Shown: positions 49,385 through 58,367 of the stretch, in pieces
Layout: each line of letters begins with the position of its first letter
Position numbering within the stretch: the stretch's first letter is position 1
NCBI RefSeq assembly: GCF_004341515.1
Contig: NZ_SLZF01000007.1
Location: forward strand, 372,001-436,000
Direction of reading: 5' to 3'
Length of the DNA stretch: 64,000 nt
From: Allobosea sp. BK604
GTDB lineage: Bacteria > Pseudomonadota > Alphaproteobacteria > Rhizobiales > Beijerinckiaceae
Notes under the pieces: model-generated
What the model was told of the DNA's origin: nothing
What the model saw: only the letters and a program-made list of their open reading frames with translations
The model's database searches: none
Translations under genes and position numbers: made by a program

Positions 49385-50779
49385 GCTCTCGCCACGGCCG
49401 CCGCGATCGTAGCACTCGGCGAAATAGAGCATGAAGGCATCGACGAGGCCGTCCTCGTAGGGAGCGGTCTTGGCGTCCCAGCGCGCCACATAGGCATCCC
49501 ACATCTTGCCCTTGCGCGAGCCGATCAGCGCCTCGAGTCCACGATCGGCCGCGACGCTCTCAGCCACCGCCTGCGGGTCGAGATCCTCGACCAGCATGCG
49601 CAGCGCATGCTGCATCGCCGAATAGGTCTTGATCTGATGGACCTTCAGGTCCCGGAAGCTCTCGTCGAAGGCCTTCTGCGCGTTGAGATAGCCGCTGGTC
49701 GGCCGGCCGAAGATCAGCTGCAGCGCGTCCTCGATCGTCGGCGAGAATTTCAGCGGGTTGTTGTCCTGCGCCTGGATCATCGTCTGGTTGGTGCTGCGGG
49801 CGATGCGCTTGCTCTCGGCCCGGGCGGCCAGCAACTGCTTCAGCTCGACCGCGACGAGCCGCATCAGCGAACCGAGCTGCTCGGCGAACGCGCCGGAATC
49901 CTGCCAGGCGAGAGCCTCGGGCGGCAGGCCGAGTCCCTTGGCGAAACGCTGCACGAATTCGGCCGGCGAGACCTGGCCGGCCTGCGGCTGCGGTTGCAGC
50001 TGAGGCTGCGGGCGCGCGGGTGCCGGAGGAGGCGGCTCGAAGGGCTCCGGCTCCGGCGCCGGGTGCGGGGAAGCAGCTGGCGGATCGTTCCAGGGATCGG
50101 CCGCCGCCGGTGCGGAGGCAGGCGGGCGTCGCGGTGTCGGGATCGGCGCGATCGGTTCGGGCTCCGCCACAGGCGGCGGCTGGTAGGGCGCCCAGGCGAA
50201 ATCATCCGGCTGCTGCGGCTGGAAGGAGGGGGGCGGGCTGGGTTCCGGCACGGATGCGCCCGGCGCCGGGATATCCGCCGCCCAGTCGATGAAGCCGGGA
50301 TGGACCGGCCGGAGCTTGTTCGGCGGCAGCAGGTCGCGGCGAGGGATCGGCGGCGCCTCGTCGCCGCCGGAATCCCAAAGCGATTCCGGTTGCGGCGCAG
50401 GTGCATAGGCAGGCGTATAGGACGGTGTCGGAGTCTCGGCGCTGCCCGCCTCGGCCGGAGCGCCGTCGATCGCGACCGCGATGATGTAATGGCCGATCTC
50501 GAGCCGGTCGCCATTCTGCAGCCGATAGGGCGACTGCACGCGATGGCTGCCGCCATTGACAAACGTTCCGTTGGTCGAGACGTCGCGCAGCCAATAGGCA
50601 TTGTCGCGGAAGCGGATCTCGCAATGCCGGCCGGAGATCGCGCGGGTCGGGTCGGGCAGGCACCAGTCGAGATGCTGGTCGCGGCCGATATCGATGCCGC
50701 GCGTTCCGCTCAGCGTCACGCTGAGCGGCCCGCCATCCGGCAGCGCGGCCTCGTTCTCGATGGTCAGCGTCAGCGCCAT
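49382..50779 (-). CDS. tagH: T6SS FHA-domain protein TagH (Fha)
   Basis: A 465-residue cytosolic scaffold. The FHA domain (about 25-100) has GRDQHLDWCLPDP, SGRHCEIRF and STNGTFVNGG, the phosphothreonine-binding residues. A long Pro-rich linker (about 110-275) leads to the conserved TagH C-terminal domain (about 280-460; LKFSPTIEDALQLIFG, YLNAQKAFDESFRDLKVHQI). It is the expected reader of PpkA phosphorylation and target of TagF and PppA. The stop codon lies in the adjacent repeat's terminus. DUF6931-like and vgrG genes lie upstream on the same strand. Confidence 0.93.
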   Translation of the reverse strand: MALTLTIENEAALPDGGPLSVTLSGTRGIDIGRDQHLDWCLPDPTRAISGRHCEIRFRDNAYWLRDVSTNGTFVNGGSHRVQSPYRLQNGDRLEIGHYIIAVAIDGAPAEAGSAETPTPSYTPAYAPAPQPESLWDSGGDEAPPIPRRDLLPPNKLRPVHPGFIDWAADIPAPGASVPEPSPPPSFQPQQPDDFAWAPYQPPPVAEPEPIAPIPTPRRPPASAPAAADPWNDPPAASPHPAPEPEPFEPPPPAPARPQPQLQPQPQAGQVSPAEFVQRFAKGLGLPPEALAWQDSGAFAEQLGSLMRLVAVELKQLLAARAESKRIARSTNQTMIQAQDNNPLKFSPTIEDALQLIFGRPTSGYLNAQKAFDESFRDLKVHQIKTYSAMQHALRMLVEDLDPQAVAESVAADRGLEALIGSRKGKMWDAYVARWDAKTAPYEDGLVDAFMLYFAECYDRGGRGES

Positions 50780-50794
50780 GATCGAAACCCGCCG

Positions 50795-51349
50795 CTACGC
50801 TCTCGTCTTGCCGCCATCGTCATTGGCCAAACGAATGCACGCTTCGACGCAGCTGCGCAATGCGGCGTCGCGCTGCTCCCGCGGCACCTTGCCGAGCGCA
50901 CTGAGGATGGCGATGCGCGCCATCTTCGCAGTGAGGTCGGGCGGGCAGGGCACCGCGTGGGTCGCGACCATGCTGCCGCCGGAATAGCCCGCCGCCCAGG
51001 CCACCCAGGTCGAGGGCTGCTCGGCATCGCCGGCATCGCCGGCGGCGAGCGCTGCCCGTCGCGTCGTGTCGTCGGGGGCGCGCACCCAGGCCTCGGCGGC
51101 GGCGAGCGCCGTATCCTGCGGGCTTGCCGCCTGCAGCGCGCGCAAGCTCTGCACCACCCACCAGACGGTCTCCCGCCGTGGCAGCAGGAAGGCGCAGAAG
51201 CTCACCGCATCCTTCGGCTCCGCCCCCTGCACGAGCTTGGCCAGGAAGGCGAGGGGCGGCTCGCTCGTCGGCACTGCCGTGACGAGCTTGAGCGCGGATG
51301 GGAAGGCCTCGAAGACCTCTCGTGCCGTCGTGAAGCGCAGCCGCGACAT
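50795..51349 (-). CDS. T6SS-associated protein, DUF6931-like
   Basis: A 184-residue Ala-rich helical protein (MSRLRFTTAREVFEAFPSAL ... LAFLAKLVQG, FCAFLLPRRETVWWVVQSLR). It resembles the small proteins annotated DUF6931 next to vgrG and fha in alphaproteobacterial T6SS loci; that match is from memory. It lies 7 bp from vgrG and 15 bp from tagH in the same direction. A role in loading VgrG or in cytosolic regulation is possible; no catalytic motif is visible. Confidence 0.7.
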   Translation of the reverse strand: MSRLRFTTAREVFEAFPSALKLVTAVPTSEPPLAFLAKLVQGAEPKDAVSFCAFLLPRRETVWWVVQSLRALQAASPQDTALAAAEAWVRAPDDTTRRAALAAGDAGDAEQPSTWVAWAAGYSGGSMVATHAVPCPPDLTAKMARIAILSALGKVPREQRDAALRSCVEACIRLANDDGGKTRA

Positions 51350-51356
51350 ATCCGCC

Positions 51357-53213
51357 TCAATTGATCTTCACGACTTGGCCGTTGACGATGACGATCGCGT
51401 CGCTCAGCACCTGGGTCTTGGCGGTGCTCTTGATCGTGATCGTCGGAGAGCTGATCTCGATGCTGGCCGGCAGCATCCTGATCGTGCTGTCGCCGACCTT
51501 CAGGATGATCTCGTCGCTGGCCTCGACATCGAGCTTGCCCTGCTGGATGTCGAGCTTGTCGCTGCCCTTGAGCAGCGTGGTCTCGCGCGAGAAGACATTG
51601 CCGACGAAAGCGTCGCCGATCTCGCGGGTCTCGATGTTGCGGATGACGTTCTTGTGGTCCTTCTCGGCATGGATGCCGAGCACCTCATTGTTCGCCTTGT
51701 CCTCGAACATGATCTCGTTATAGGCGCCGGTGAAGCCCGCACCGTCGGTCGATTCCGACTTCAGGCCAGACTGCGTCTTGTTCTCCGGCAGCGTGTATGG
51801 CGGCATGTGCTGGTCGTTGACAACCGTCCCGGTCACCAGCGGCTCGTCCGGATTGCCCTCGAGGAACTCGACCACGACCTCCTGGCCGATGCGCGGGATG
51901 ATCTGGCCGCCCCAGTTCTTGCCCGACCAGCGCTGCGCGACGCGGACCCGGCGCGAGGTCGATTCATCCTCGCGATCCCAGTGGAAGCGCAGCAGGATGC
52001 AGCCATATTTGTCGACGTCGATATCGCCTTCCTCGCCCTGGTTCTTCTCACCGACGACCTTGGCCGTGTGCGGCCCATAGATCACCGGCCTCGGCGTGAT
52101 GATCGGCGCGCGGAAGCGGCGCTCGCTTTTCTGCAGCTCGAACGAGCCGTGATAGATGCCCTCGTCGGCGCGCGTCGCCGAGCGGTAGCTCTGGACGCCA
52201 TAGGCGTGCGTGGCGCGCACCACCAGGTATTCGGCATTCTCGCTGCCGGTCGGGTAATCCGCGAGGGTCATCAGCCCGCCCGGGTGCAGGCTGGGTGCTT
52301 CGCCGGCCGCATAGCGTCGGTCGTCATGGGCCTGCACCGCCTGCGCGCGGACCTTGGCGAAGCGCTCGCCATCGCTGCGCTTGGTATAGGCGCCGGGATA
52401 GTCGAAGCTCTCGTAGCTCTTGGTCTTCTGGAAGCCCTCTTCGGCCCGGCTGGTCAGGTCGGAGGTCGATTCCTTGAAGTCGTAATCGCGCAGCTCGACC
52501 TTGCCCGTGCGCAGCCGCCGCTGCGTCGACCAATGCGTCATGTGCTCGATCACGCGGGGCATCGTGCTGGTCTTCGGCATGAACGGGTAGGCCGTTCCGG
52601 CGCCGGCGAAACTCGGTTCGGCCGCGGCCTTGACCGGATCATGCCCGGATTTGGAATCGGCCAGGATCATCGTGTGGTTGGAGTCGGTATGCTTGAAATA
52701 ATAGTAAATCCCGTATTGCTCCATTAGCCGCAAAACGAATTCCAGGTCGGTTTCCCTGTATTGGACGCAATATTCAACTTCCGCGGGCTTTTCGCTGACT
52801 CGGTCCTCGAAGCTCGCCTTGCCTTCCTTCTTGAAGATCTCGCGGATGATGTCGAGCGGTGCCTTGTTCCTGAAAATCCGACAATCGGTCCGTTGCGACA
52901 GCAACCAGAGCCAGGGCCGCAGCACAAGCCGGTAAACGTGCAGATCGTAGTCCTGGCCCAGCCATTGCGCGTCGGCGAGGATGCCATTGAAGATTCTCTC
53001 CTGGCCATTCTTCAATGTCATGCTGACGAAGCATTTTTCGCCGATCATGCTTTCGAGATCGGCGTTCTCCGTTTTGCTCGTGGCTTCTATTTTATAGGTA
53101 AATAGTTCGCTCAAGCCCTCTTCAGCCTCGAACTTGACAAGCGAAAATTTGTCTTTGCCGGCTGATGTCGTGAGCGAGGCAAGTCTTTGGAGTTGTCGGA
53201 GCTCGGCGGGCAT
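51357..53213 (-). CDS. vgrG: T6SS spike protein VgrG (TssI)
   Basis: The trimeric spike that crowns the Hcp tube, 618 residues. The gp27-like base is N-terminal (FSLVKFEAEEGLSELFTYKIEA; YCVQYRETDLEFVLRLMEQYGIYYYFKH), then the gp5 OB fold (QIIPRIGQEVVVEFLEGNPDEPLVTG) and a beta-helix tail ending VIVNGQVVKIN. There is no C-terminal effector domain, so cargo must be carried by PAAR or adaptors. ATG 53213 has GAGG eight bases upstream. It leads the vgrG-DUF6931-tagH set and is divergent from the ompA-tssA run. Confidence 0.95.
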   Translation of the reverse strand: MPAELRQLQRLASLTTSAGKDKFSLVKFEAEEGLSELFTYKIEATSKTENADLESMIGEKCFVSMTLKNGQERIFNGILADAQWLGQDYDLHVYRLVLRPWLWLLSQRTDCRIFRNKAPLDIIREIFKKEGKASFEDRVSEKPAEVEYCVQYRETDLEFVLRLMEQYGIYYYFKHTDSNHTMILADSKSGHDPVKAAAEPSFAGAGTAYPFMPKTSTMPRVIEHMTHWSTQRRLRTGKVELRDYDFKESTSDLTSRAEEGFQKTKSYESFDYPGAYTKRSDGERFAKVRAQAVQAHDDRRYAAGEAPSLHPGGLMTLADYPTGSENAEYLVVRATHAYGVQSYRSATRADEGIYHGSFELQKSERRFRAPIITPRPVIYGPHTAKVVGEKNQGEEGDIDVDKYGCILLRFHWDREDESTSRRVRVAQRWSGKNWGGQIIPRIGQEVVVEFLEGNPDEPLVTGTVVNDQHMPPYTLPENKTQSGLKSESTDGAGFTGAYNEIMFEDKANNEVLGIHAEKDHKNVIRNIETREIGDAFVGNVFSRETTLLKGSDKLDIQQGKLDVEASDEIILKVGDSTIRMLPASIEISSPTITIKSTAKTQVLSDAIVIVNGQVVKIN

Positions 53214-53249
53214 CAACGGAACCTCATGGCTTGCGGCGAAGGTTTCTTC

Positions 53250-53278
53250 TTGACGCGGCGGACAAGCGGAGGCATAGT
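53250..53278 (+). promoter_or_regulatory. Candidate sigma-70 promoter before the ompA-tssA run
   Basis: TTGACG (53250-53255) and CATAGT (53273-53278) are spaced by 17 bp in the 114-bp divergent gap between vgrG and the OmpA-like gene, 50 bp before its ATG. The -35 is good and the -10 moderate. Confidence 0.4.
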
Positions 53279-53327
53279 CAAAAGCCTGTGCTCAACAACT
53301 GAAGCAAAGCTAAACGGGAGGGAGACC

Positions 53328-53882
53328 ATGCGCAAGCAACCTCGCATCGTCACCACTTTCGCCGTCGTCATGGGGCTGTCTCCGTGGGCTGCAGGGCCCG
53401 TCTGGGCGCAGGCCTCGTACAAGGCCGAAGATATCGTCAAACATTTCGGCACGGCCGCGCCGGCGCCGACCATGGGCGTGACGCGGGGGCTCTGCGTCGG
53501 CACCGAGGCCGAGTGCAACCGCGCCGGCCATGTCGTGAAGCCGCCCAGCGCCTTCGACCTGGTCGTCAAGTTCAAGTACAATTCGGATGTGCTCGAGCCC
53601 GAGGCCAGGCTCAATCTCGATGAGTTCGCCAAGGCCTTGAAAAACCCGCAGCTGGCTAAGAGCAGCTTCCTCGTCGAGGGGCATACCGACGCTGCCGGCA
53701 CGCCGAACTACAATCAGGAGCTCTCCGAGCGCCGCGCCAAATCGGTCGTCCGTTACCTCAACGAGCAGGGGGTCGACACGTCCAAGCTGCTTGCGCGCGG
53801 CTACGGCCAGAGCAAGCCGCTGGTGCCGGATCCGTTCTCCGGCGAGAACCGCCGGGTGGAGACGCGGCTGCGCGTCGAGTGA
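53328..53882 (+). CDS. Secreted OmpA-family protein in the T6SS locus
   Basis: A 184-residue exported protein with a signal peptide ending AGPVWAQ and a C-terminal OmpA-like domain (about 80-184): VKFKYNSDVLEPEARLNLDEFA, VEGHTDAAGTPNYNQELSERRA and ENRRVETRLRVE. Such proteins bind peptidoglycan and in T6SS loci may stand in for wall-anchoring parts. GGGAGGGAG precedes the ATG. It heads the ompA-tssABC-hcp-tssEFGH run. Confidence 0.9.
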   Translation: MRKQPRIVTTFAVVMGLSPWAAGPVWAQASYKAEDIVKHFGTAAPAPTMGVTRGLCVGTEAECNRAGHVVKPPSAFDLVVKFKYNSDVLEPEARLNLDEFAKALKNPQLAKSSFLVEGHTDAAGTPNYNQELSERRAKSVVRYLNEQGVDTSKLLARGYGQSKPLVPDPFSGENRRVETRLRVE

Positions 53883-53954
53883 CGGGCTGCCGACGGCGAT
53901 CATGACATCACCTGCGGGCGGCAAGCCGCCGGGGCAGTGACCGGTAGGGGCGGC

Positions 53955-55337
53955 ATGGCGGCTTTGAATCTCGCTGAGGTGGCGCAGGCGCTCTCGCCGG
54001 ACGAACCCTGCGGCCCCGATCTCGAATACGATCCGGACTTCATGAACGTCATGGCGCGCCTCGAAGTGGCGCTGCCGAGCGCCTATTTCCGGCGCGACGA
54101 CGAAGGCCGGCAACTTCCCTTCGACCGGACCACGATCGATTTCGCTGCTGCTTTCGCCGATCTCGGCAAGCTGCTGGCCCGCACCAGGGATTTGCGGGTC
54201 TTCGTCCTCGCCGGCAAGCTCGCGCTGCTCAACCGGGACCTTGCCGGCTTTTCCGGCTGCCTCGGCAGCGTCGCCAGCATCCTGTCCGAGCATTGGGACG
54301 AAGTTCACCCGAGGCTCGAGGATGGTGATCCGATCATGCGCGCCGTGGCGCTGCAGAGCCTCGACGACATGCCGACCGTCGTCCTGCCGCTCCAGCACGT
54401 GCCGCTCTTCACCAGCCGGCGCACCGGTCCGCTCGCCATGCGCAGCCAGCTCGTCGCCAATGGCGATGTCCGGCAGGTCGAAGGGGAGGAGCATCCCGAC
54501 GCAGGCGCCATCCAGGCCGCGCTGACCGATGCGGATCTGGACGCCCTGATTGCGGTGCTGGGACAGGCCGGAACGATCAAGCAGGCGCTCGCTCAGATCC
54601 AGACGCTCTGGATCGAGAAGGCGGGCTATGATCAGGCTGTGAGCTTCCCGCGCCTGTCGGTGCTGGTCGATCAAGTCATCGCCTTTCTCGATGCGGCCGT
54701 CAGCCGCCGCGCGCCGGGTCAGGGCGCGGGCCTGGCTTCATCCGCAACGAGCGAGCCTGGCAGCGTGCCTGCGCCGACGGTTGCATCAGACACTGGCTCG
54801 GACTGTTCCAGCATCCTTCAAGTGAAGGATGCGCTGGCCTCCTGCCTCGAATATTTCCGGAGGATCGAACCATCGAGCCCGGCCGTTCTGCTGATCGGCC
54901 AGGCGCAGCAATTGATCGGCAAATCCTTGCTCGAGGTCATCCAGATCATGTTCCCTGATCATGTCGACAAGGCGGTCATCGAGCTCGGCGGCAACGTGAA
55001 GTTCCACCTGCCGCTCGAGCGACTCGCCCAGGGCAATGGTGCCTATGAGGAGCCGGTCGAGGATTACGGATCTGCAGCCGAGGAAGCCGATGACGGCGAG
55101 ATTCCGGCGGGAGACGAAAGCGCCCCGGCTCCTGCAGCCGCAATGACCCCGGTCGCGACGCGTGCCGAAGCCATTAGCCGGATGAAGGCCGTCGCGGCCT
55201 TCTATCGCAAGGTCGAGCCGTCGCATCCGACGCCACTTCTGATGGAAAAAGCCTGCGCTCTCGCGCAGCAGGACTTCCAGTCTCTGCTTGGCGACATCTT
55301 GCCCGAGGTCGGTTTCCGGCCCGACAGCGAGAGTTGA
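53955..55337 (+). CDS. tssA: T6SS protein TssA (ImpA family)
   Basis: A 460-residue TssA, which caps and primes sheath and tube assembly. The ImpA N-terminal domain is clear (LAQALSPDEPCGPDLEYDPDF; LRVFVLAGKLALLNRDLAGF). An acidic linker (about 250-280 and 365-400) and the C-terminal domain with KVEPSHPTPLLMEKA follow. ATG 53955 is preferred over GTG 53937. It starts the core sheath-tube-baseplate run, 125 bp before tssB. Confidence 0.94.
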   Translation: MAALNLAEVAQALSPDEPCGPDLEYDPDFMNVMARLEVALPSAYFRRDDEGRQLPFDRTTIDFAAAFADLGKLLARTRDLRVFVLAGKLALLNRDLAGFSGCLGSVASILSEHWDEVHPRLEDGDPIMRAVALQSLDDMPTVVLPLQHVPLFTSRRTGPLAMRSQLVANGDVRQVEGEEHPDAGAIQAALTDADLDALIAVLGQAGTIKQALAQIQTLWIEKAGYDQAVSFPRLSVLVDQVIAFLDAAVSRRAPGQGAGLASSATSEPGSVPAPTVASDTGSDCSSILQVKDALASCLEYFRRIEPSSPAVLLIGQAQQLIGKSLLEVIQIMFPDHVDKAVIELGGNVKFHLPLERLAQGNGAYEEPVEDYGSAAEEADDGEIPAGDESAPAPAAAMTPVATRAEAISRMKAVAAFYRKVEPSHPTPLLMEKACALAQQDFQSLLGDILPEVGFRPDSES

Positions 55338-55462
55338 ACGCCCGGCGAATTCTATAGGAACTGTCAAGCCGTCGACAAAGGTGTATGGTGCACTCGACGT
55401 AAGAAGCGCATGATGGCATCGCGCGACTTTGCGTGATGCCGGTTGGAAGGGGGAGCTCTCCA

Positions 55463-56014
55463 ATGGCCGGTGACTCAGGACAACGTTTCATTCGTCGCAA
55501 CAGGCCGCCGCGGGTCCATATCACGTACGAGGATCCCTATAACGCGGATCAAAAGATCGAGCTTCCCTTCGTCATGGGGGTTATGGCCGATCTTTCGGGC
55601 AATGCCTCGGCGGTCGAGAAGGCCGAGATTTCCCAGCGCAAATTCCTCGACATCGACATGGATAATTTCGATCAGCGCATGGCCGCGATCGAGCCGACCG
55701 TGTCGTTCAACGTCGCCAACAAGCTCGGCGACAGCGACAACGAGAAGATGTCGGTCCAGCTCAAGTTCAAGAAGTTCGACGACTTCAATCCGGCCACCAT
55801 CGCCCGCCAGGTTCCCGCCATGGCAAAGCTCCTGGAGGCTCGCGAGCAGCTCGCCAATCTCCTGCGCTTCATGGACGGCAAGATGGCCGCGACCGATCAG
55901 GTCAAGGCGCTGCTGGCCGATCCGCGGCTGATGGCTGCGCTCAAGGACAAGCTCGGCGACAAGACGTCCGAGGCGACCACGTCCGAGCCCAAGGCTCAAG
56001 ACGGCAACAGCTAA
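55463..56014 (+). CDS. tssB: T6SS contractile sheath small subunit TssB
   Basis: A 183-residue TssB (VipA/ImpB), half of the contractile sheath. The start RNRPPRVHITYEDPYNADQKIELPFVMGVMADL is diagnostic, with LKFKKFDDFNPATIARQVP in the middle and a charged, Ser/Thr-rich tail. GGGGAG lies before the ATG. tssC follows after 15 bp and the pair forms the sheath. Confidence 0.96.
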   Translation: MAGDSGQRFIRRNRPPRVHITYEDPYNADQKIELPFVMGVMADLSGNASAVEKAEISQRKFLDIDMDNFDQRMAAIEPTVSFNVANKLGDSDNEKMSVQLKFKKFDDFNPATIARQVPAMAKLLEAREQLANLLRFMDGKMAATDQVKALLADPRLMAALKDKLGDKTSEATTSEPKAQDGNS

Positions 56015-56029
56015 GCAAGCGAGGCGGCA

Positions 56030-57532
56030 ATGGCGGAAACCCAGATCCAGCAGCCCGGCGGCGGGGCTGTCGAAACCCGTGACCCCGACGAGTTCGCGTC
56101 GGTCCTCAAGCAGAGCTTCAAGCCCAAGACCGAGAGGGCTGCGACCGAGGTCGAGAACGCGCTCTCGACCCTGGTCAACCAGGCCCTGGCCGATTCCACG
56201 CTGATCAAGAACGACGTGCTCGACACGATCGAGGAGATGATCGCGCGGCTCGACGCCAAGCTGACCGAGCAGATGAACGAGGTGCTGCACGCGCCGGAAT
56301 ATCAGCAGATCGAGAGCGCCTGGCGCGGGCTGAACTATCTCGTCTTCAACTCCGAGACCGACTCGCAGTTGAAGATCAAGGTGATGAACGTCTCGAAGAA
56401 CGAGCTCTATCGCAATCTCAAGACCTTCCCCGGCGCGCGCTGGGACCAGAGCCCGCTCTTCAAACAGGTCTACGAGCAGGAATTCGGCCAGCTCGGCGGC
56501 CAGCCCTTCGGCTGCCTGGTCGGCGACTATCATTTCAGCCATGTGCCGACCGACGTGCAGCTGCTGCGCGACCTGTCGAAAGTGGCGGCCTCCGCCCATG
56601 CGCCCTTCTTCACCGGGGCCGACCCGGCGCTGATGGGCATGGACGCCTGGACCGAGCTCTCCAATCCGCGCGATCTCGGCAAGGTCTTCGACACGCCCGA
56701 TTACGCGGCCTGGAAGTCGCTGCGCGACGCGGCCGATTCCCGCTATGTCGGCCTGTGCCTGCCGCGCGTGCTTTCGCGCGTGCCCTATGGCGCGAAATCG
56801 GAGCCGGTCGAGGAATTCGCCTTCGAGGAGGATACCGACGGGCACAAGGGCGAGAAATACGCCTGGATGAACGCAGCCTATGCCATGGCCGTGAACATCA
56901 ACCGCGCCTTCAAGGAATATGGCTGGTGCACCCGCATCCGCGGCGTGGAATCGGGCGGCGAGGTGCTGAACCTGCCCACCCATACCTTCCCGACCGATGA
57001 TGGCGGCATCGACCTGAAATGCCCGACCGAGATCGCGATCAGCGACCGCCGCGAGGCCGAGCTGGCGAAATCGGGCCTGATCCCGCTGGTCCACCGCAAG
57101 AACACCGATCGGGCCGCCTTCATCGGCGCCCAGTCGCTCTACAAGCCGAAGGCCTTCTCTGGGCCGGACGGCGTGGCGGCGACGGCCTCGGACAATCTGT
57201 CCTCGCGCCTGCCCTACATGTTCGCCGTCTCGCGCTTCGCGCATTACCTGAAATGCATGGTGCGCGACAAGATCGGCTCCTATCGCGAGAAGGAGCCGCT
57301 GCGGCGCTGGCTGCAGGAATGGATCACCGACTATATCGACGGCGATCCGCTCGGCTCCAGCGAGGAGACCAAGGCACGGCGCCCGCTCGCCGACGCGCGC
57401 ATCGATGTCTTCGAGGACGAGGAAAACCCAGGATATTATTCGGCTAAATTTTATCTCCGGCCGCATTTCCAGCTCGAGGGCATGGATATCGGCATGAGCC
57501 TCGTTTCGCGCCTGCCCGCGCCAAAGCAATAG
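56030..57532 (+). CDS. tssC: T6SS contractile sheath large subunit TssC
   Basis: A 500-residue TssC (VipB/ImpC). Diagnostic stretches include IESAWRGLNYLVFNSETDS, the VGDYHFSH segment, RVPYGAKSEPVEEFAFEE and the C-terminal FYLRPHFQLEGMDIGMSLVSRLPA. It interlocks with TssB and is recycled by TssH after contraction. The length is normal. A hairpin lies 23 bp after the stop, between it and hcp. Confidence 0.97.
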   Translation: MAETQIQQPGGGAVETRDPDEFASVLKQSFKPKTERAATEVENALSTLVNQALADSTLIKNDVLDTIEEMIARLDAKLTEQMNEVLHAPEYQQIESAWRGLNYLVFNSETDSQLKIKVMNVSKNELYRNLKTFPGARWDQSPLFKQVYEQEFGQLGGQPFGCLVGDYHFSHVPTDVQLLRDLSKVAASAHAPFFTGADPALMGMDAWTELSNPRDLGKVFDTPDYAAWKSLRDAADSRYVGLCLPRVLSRVPYGAKSEPVEEFAFEEDTDGHKGEKYAWMNAAYAMAVNINRAFKEYGWCTRIRGVESGGEVLNLPTHTFPTDDGGIDLKCPTEIAISDRREAELAKSGLIPLVHRKNTDRAAFIGAQSLYKPKAFSGPDGVAATASDNLSSRLPYMFAVSRFAHYLKCMVRDKIGSYREKEPLRRWLQEWITDYIDGDPLGSSEETKARRPLADARIDVFEDEENPGYYSAKFYLRPHFQLEGMDIGMSLVSRLPAPKQ

Positions 57533-57554
57533 CCCGTTTTGGGCTCGACCAGGG

Positions 57555-57579
57555 GCAGGAGGACGGCTGGCCCTCCTGC
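57555..57579 (+). terminator. Hairpin between tssC and hcp
   Basis: GCAGGAGG (57555-57562) pairs with CCTCCTGC (57572-57579) around a 9-base loop in the 150-bp gap before hcp. It may partly end the tssABC message. The rest of the gap is AT-richer, consistent with a promoter for hcp, but no clear motif is seen. Confidence 0.45.
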
Positions 57580-57682
57580 ATATTGATGACGACGCCGCTG
57601 CACATAGGCGGCAAAGTCCAGGTCAAGTCAGTTCATCAGTTGAAAATTCGAAATCTTTTGAATCCCAACTTCGGAGGGCATC

Positions 57683-58168
57683 ATGGCGAGCGACTATCTG
57701 CTTGAGATTGACGGTATCGAAGGCGAAAGCAACGATTCCAAGCACAAGAATACCATCGAGATCCAGTCGTTCTCCTGGGGGGCGAGCAATCCTGGTTCGG
57801 CGGCCGCGGGCGGCGGCGGCGGCGCCGGCAAGGTCAGCTTCCAGGACCTGCACTTCACCTCGTCGGTGAACAAGTCCTCCCCCAAGCTCATGCTGCATGC
57901 AGCGAACGGCAAGCACCTCAAGAAGGCCGTTCTCTTCGTCCGCAAGCACGGCGGCAAGCAGGAGGAGTTCTATACGATCACGCTCGAGGACCTGATCGTC
58001 TCGAGCTACCAGTCCGGCGGCAGCGAGGGCTCGGGCGCCCTCCCGGTCGACCAGTTCTCGCTGAACTACGCCAAGATCAAGTTCGAGTACAAGCCACAGA
58101 AGGAAGACGGCTCGCTCGGCGGCGCGATCGAAGGCAACTGGAACATGAAGACGAACGCAGAGAAGTGA
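57683..58168 (+). CDS. hcp: T6SS tube protein Hcp (TssD)
   Basis: A 161-residue Hcp, the secreted inner-tube ring protein. Family features: MASDYLLEIDGIEGESNDSKHKN, IEIQSFSWGASNPGSA, VSFQDLHFTSSVNKSSPKL and VDQFSLNYAKIKFEYKPQ. A Gly-rich loop (AAAGGGGGAG) lies near residue 43. GGAGGG precedes the ATG. Hairpins flank the gene on both sides, which would yield a short abundant mRNA, as expected for a protein needed in bulk. Confidence 0.97.
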   Translation: MASDYLLEIDGIEGESNDSKHKNTIEIQSFSWGASNPGSAAAGGGGGAGKVSFQDLHFTSSVNKSSPKLMLHAANGKHLKKAVLFVRKHGGKQEEFYTITLEDLIVSSYQSGGSEGSGALPVDQFSLNYAKIKFEYKPQKEDGSLGGAIEGNWNMKTNAEK

Positions 58169-58242
58169 GGCCGGAGCGGCCGGGCCGTCGCCGCGACTGG
58201 AGCGTGGCGCCGGGATCCGGCAACCGGCAGCGACATCGCAGT

Positions 58243-58266
58243 GGCGGGGCCCTCGCGGGCCCCGCC
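58243..58266 (+). terminator. Strong hairpin after hcp
   Basis: GGCGGGGCCC and GGGCCCCGCC form a perfect 10-bp, all-GC stem closed by loop TCGC, 75 bp after the hcp stop and 102 bp before tssE. No T-run follows, so it is more a 3' stabiliser or partial terminator than a full stop. Confidence 0.65.
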
Positions 58267-58367
58267 GCCGCAGGTGGGCCGGGTTCGGCCGATGCTTTGC
58301 CTGTCTGTCGTGCGGACCGCATTTGACGACCGGCTTCGTCCGAGTTCGCCTTTTGTGGAGAGGCAAG

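Noticed and set aside
55412..55432. Sigma-54 site upstream of tssB (TGGCATC...TTTGC)
   Set aside because: The spacing is four bases too long for a -24/-12 promoter.
55475..57529. Long open frame antisense to tssB and tssC
   Set aside because: Complementary to two diagnostic sheath genes; composition typical of antisense frames.
57568..57580. Sigma-54 site upstream of hcp (TGGCCCTCCTGC)
   Set aside because: The GG-to-GC spacing is three bases too short, and the sequence is explained by the hairpin.
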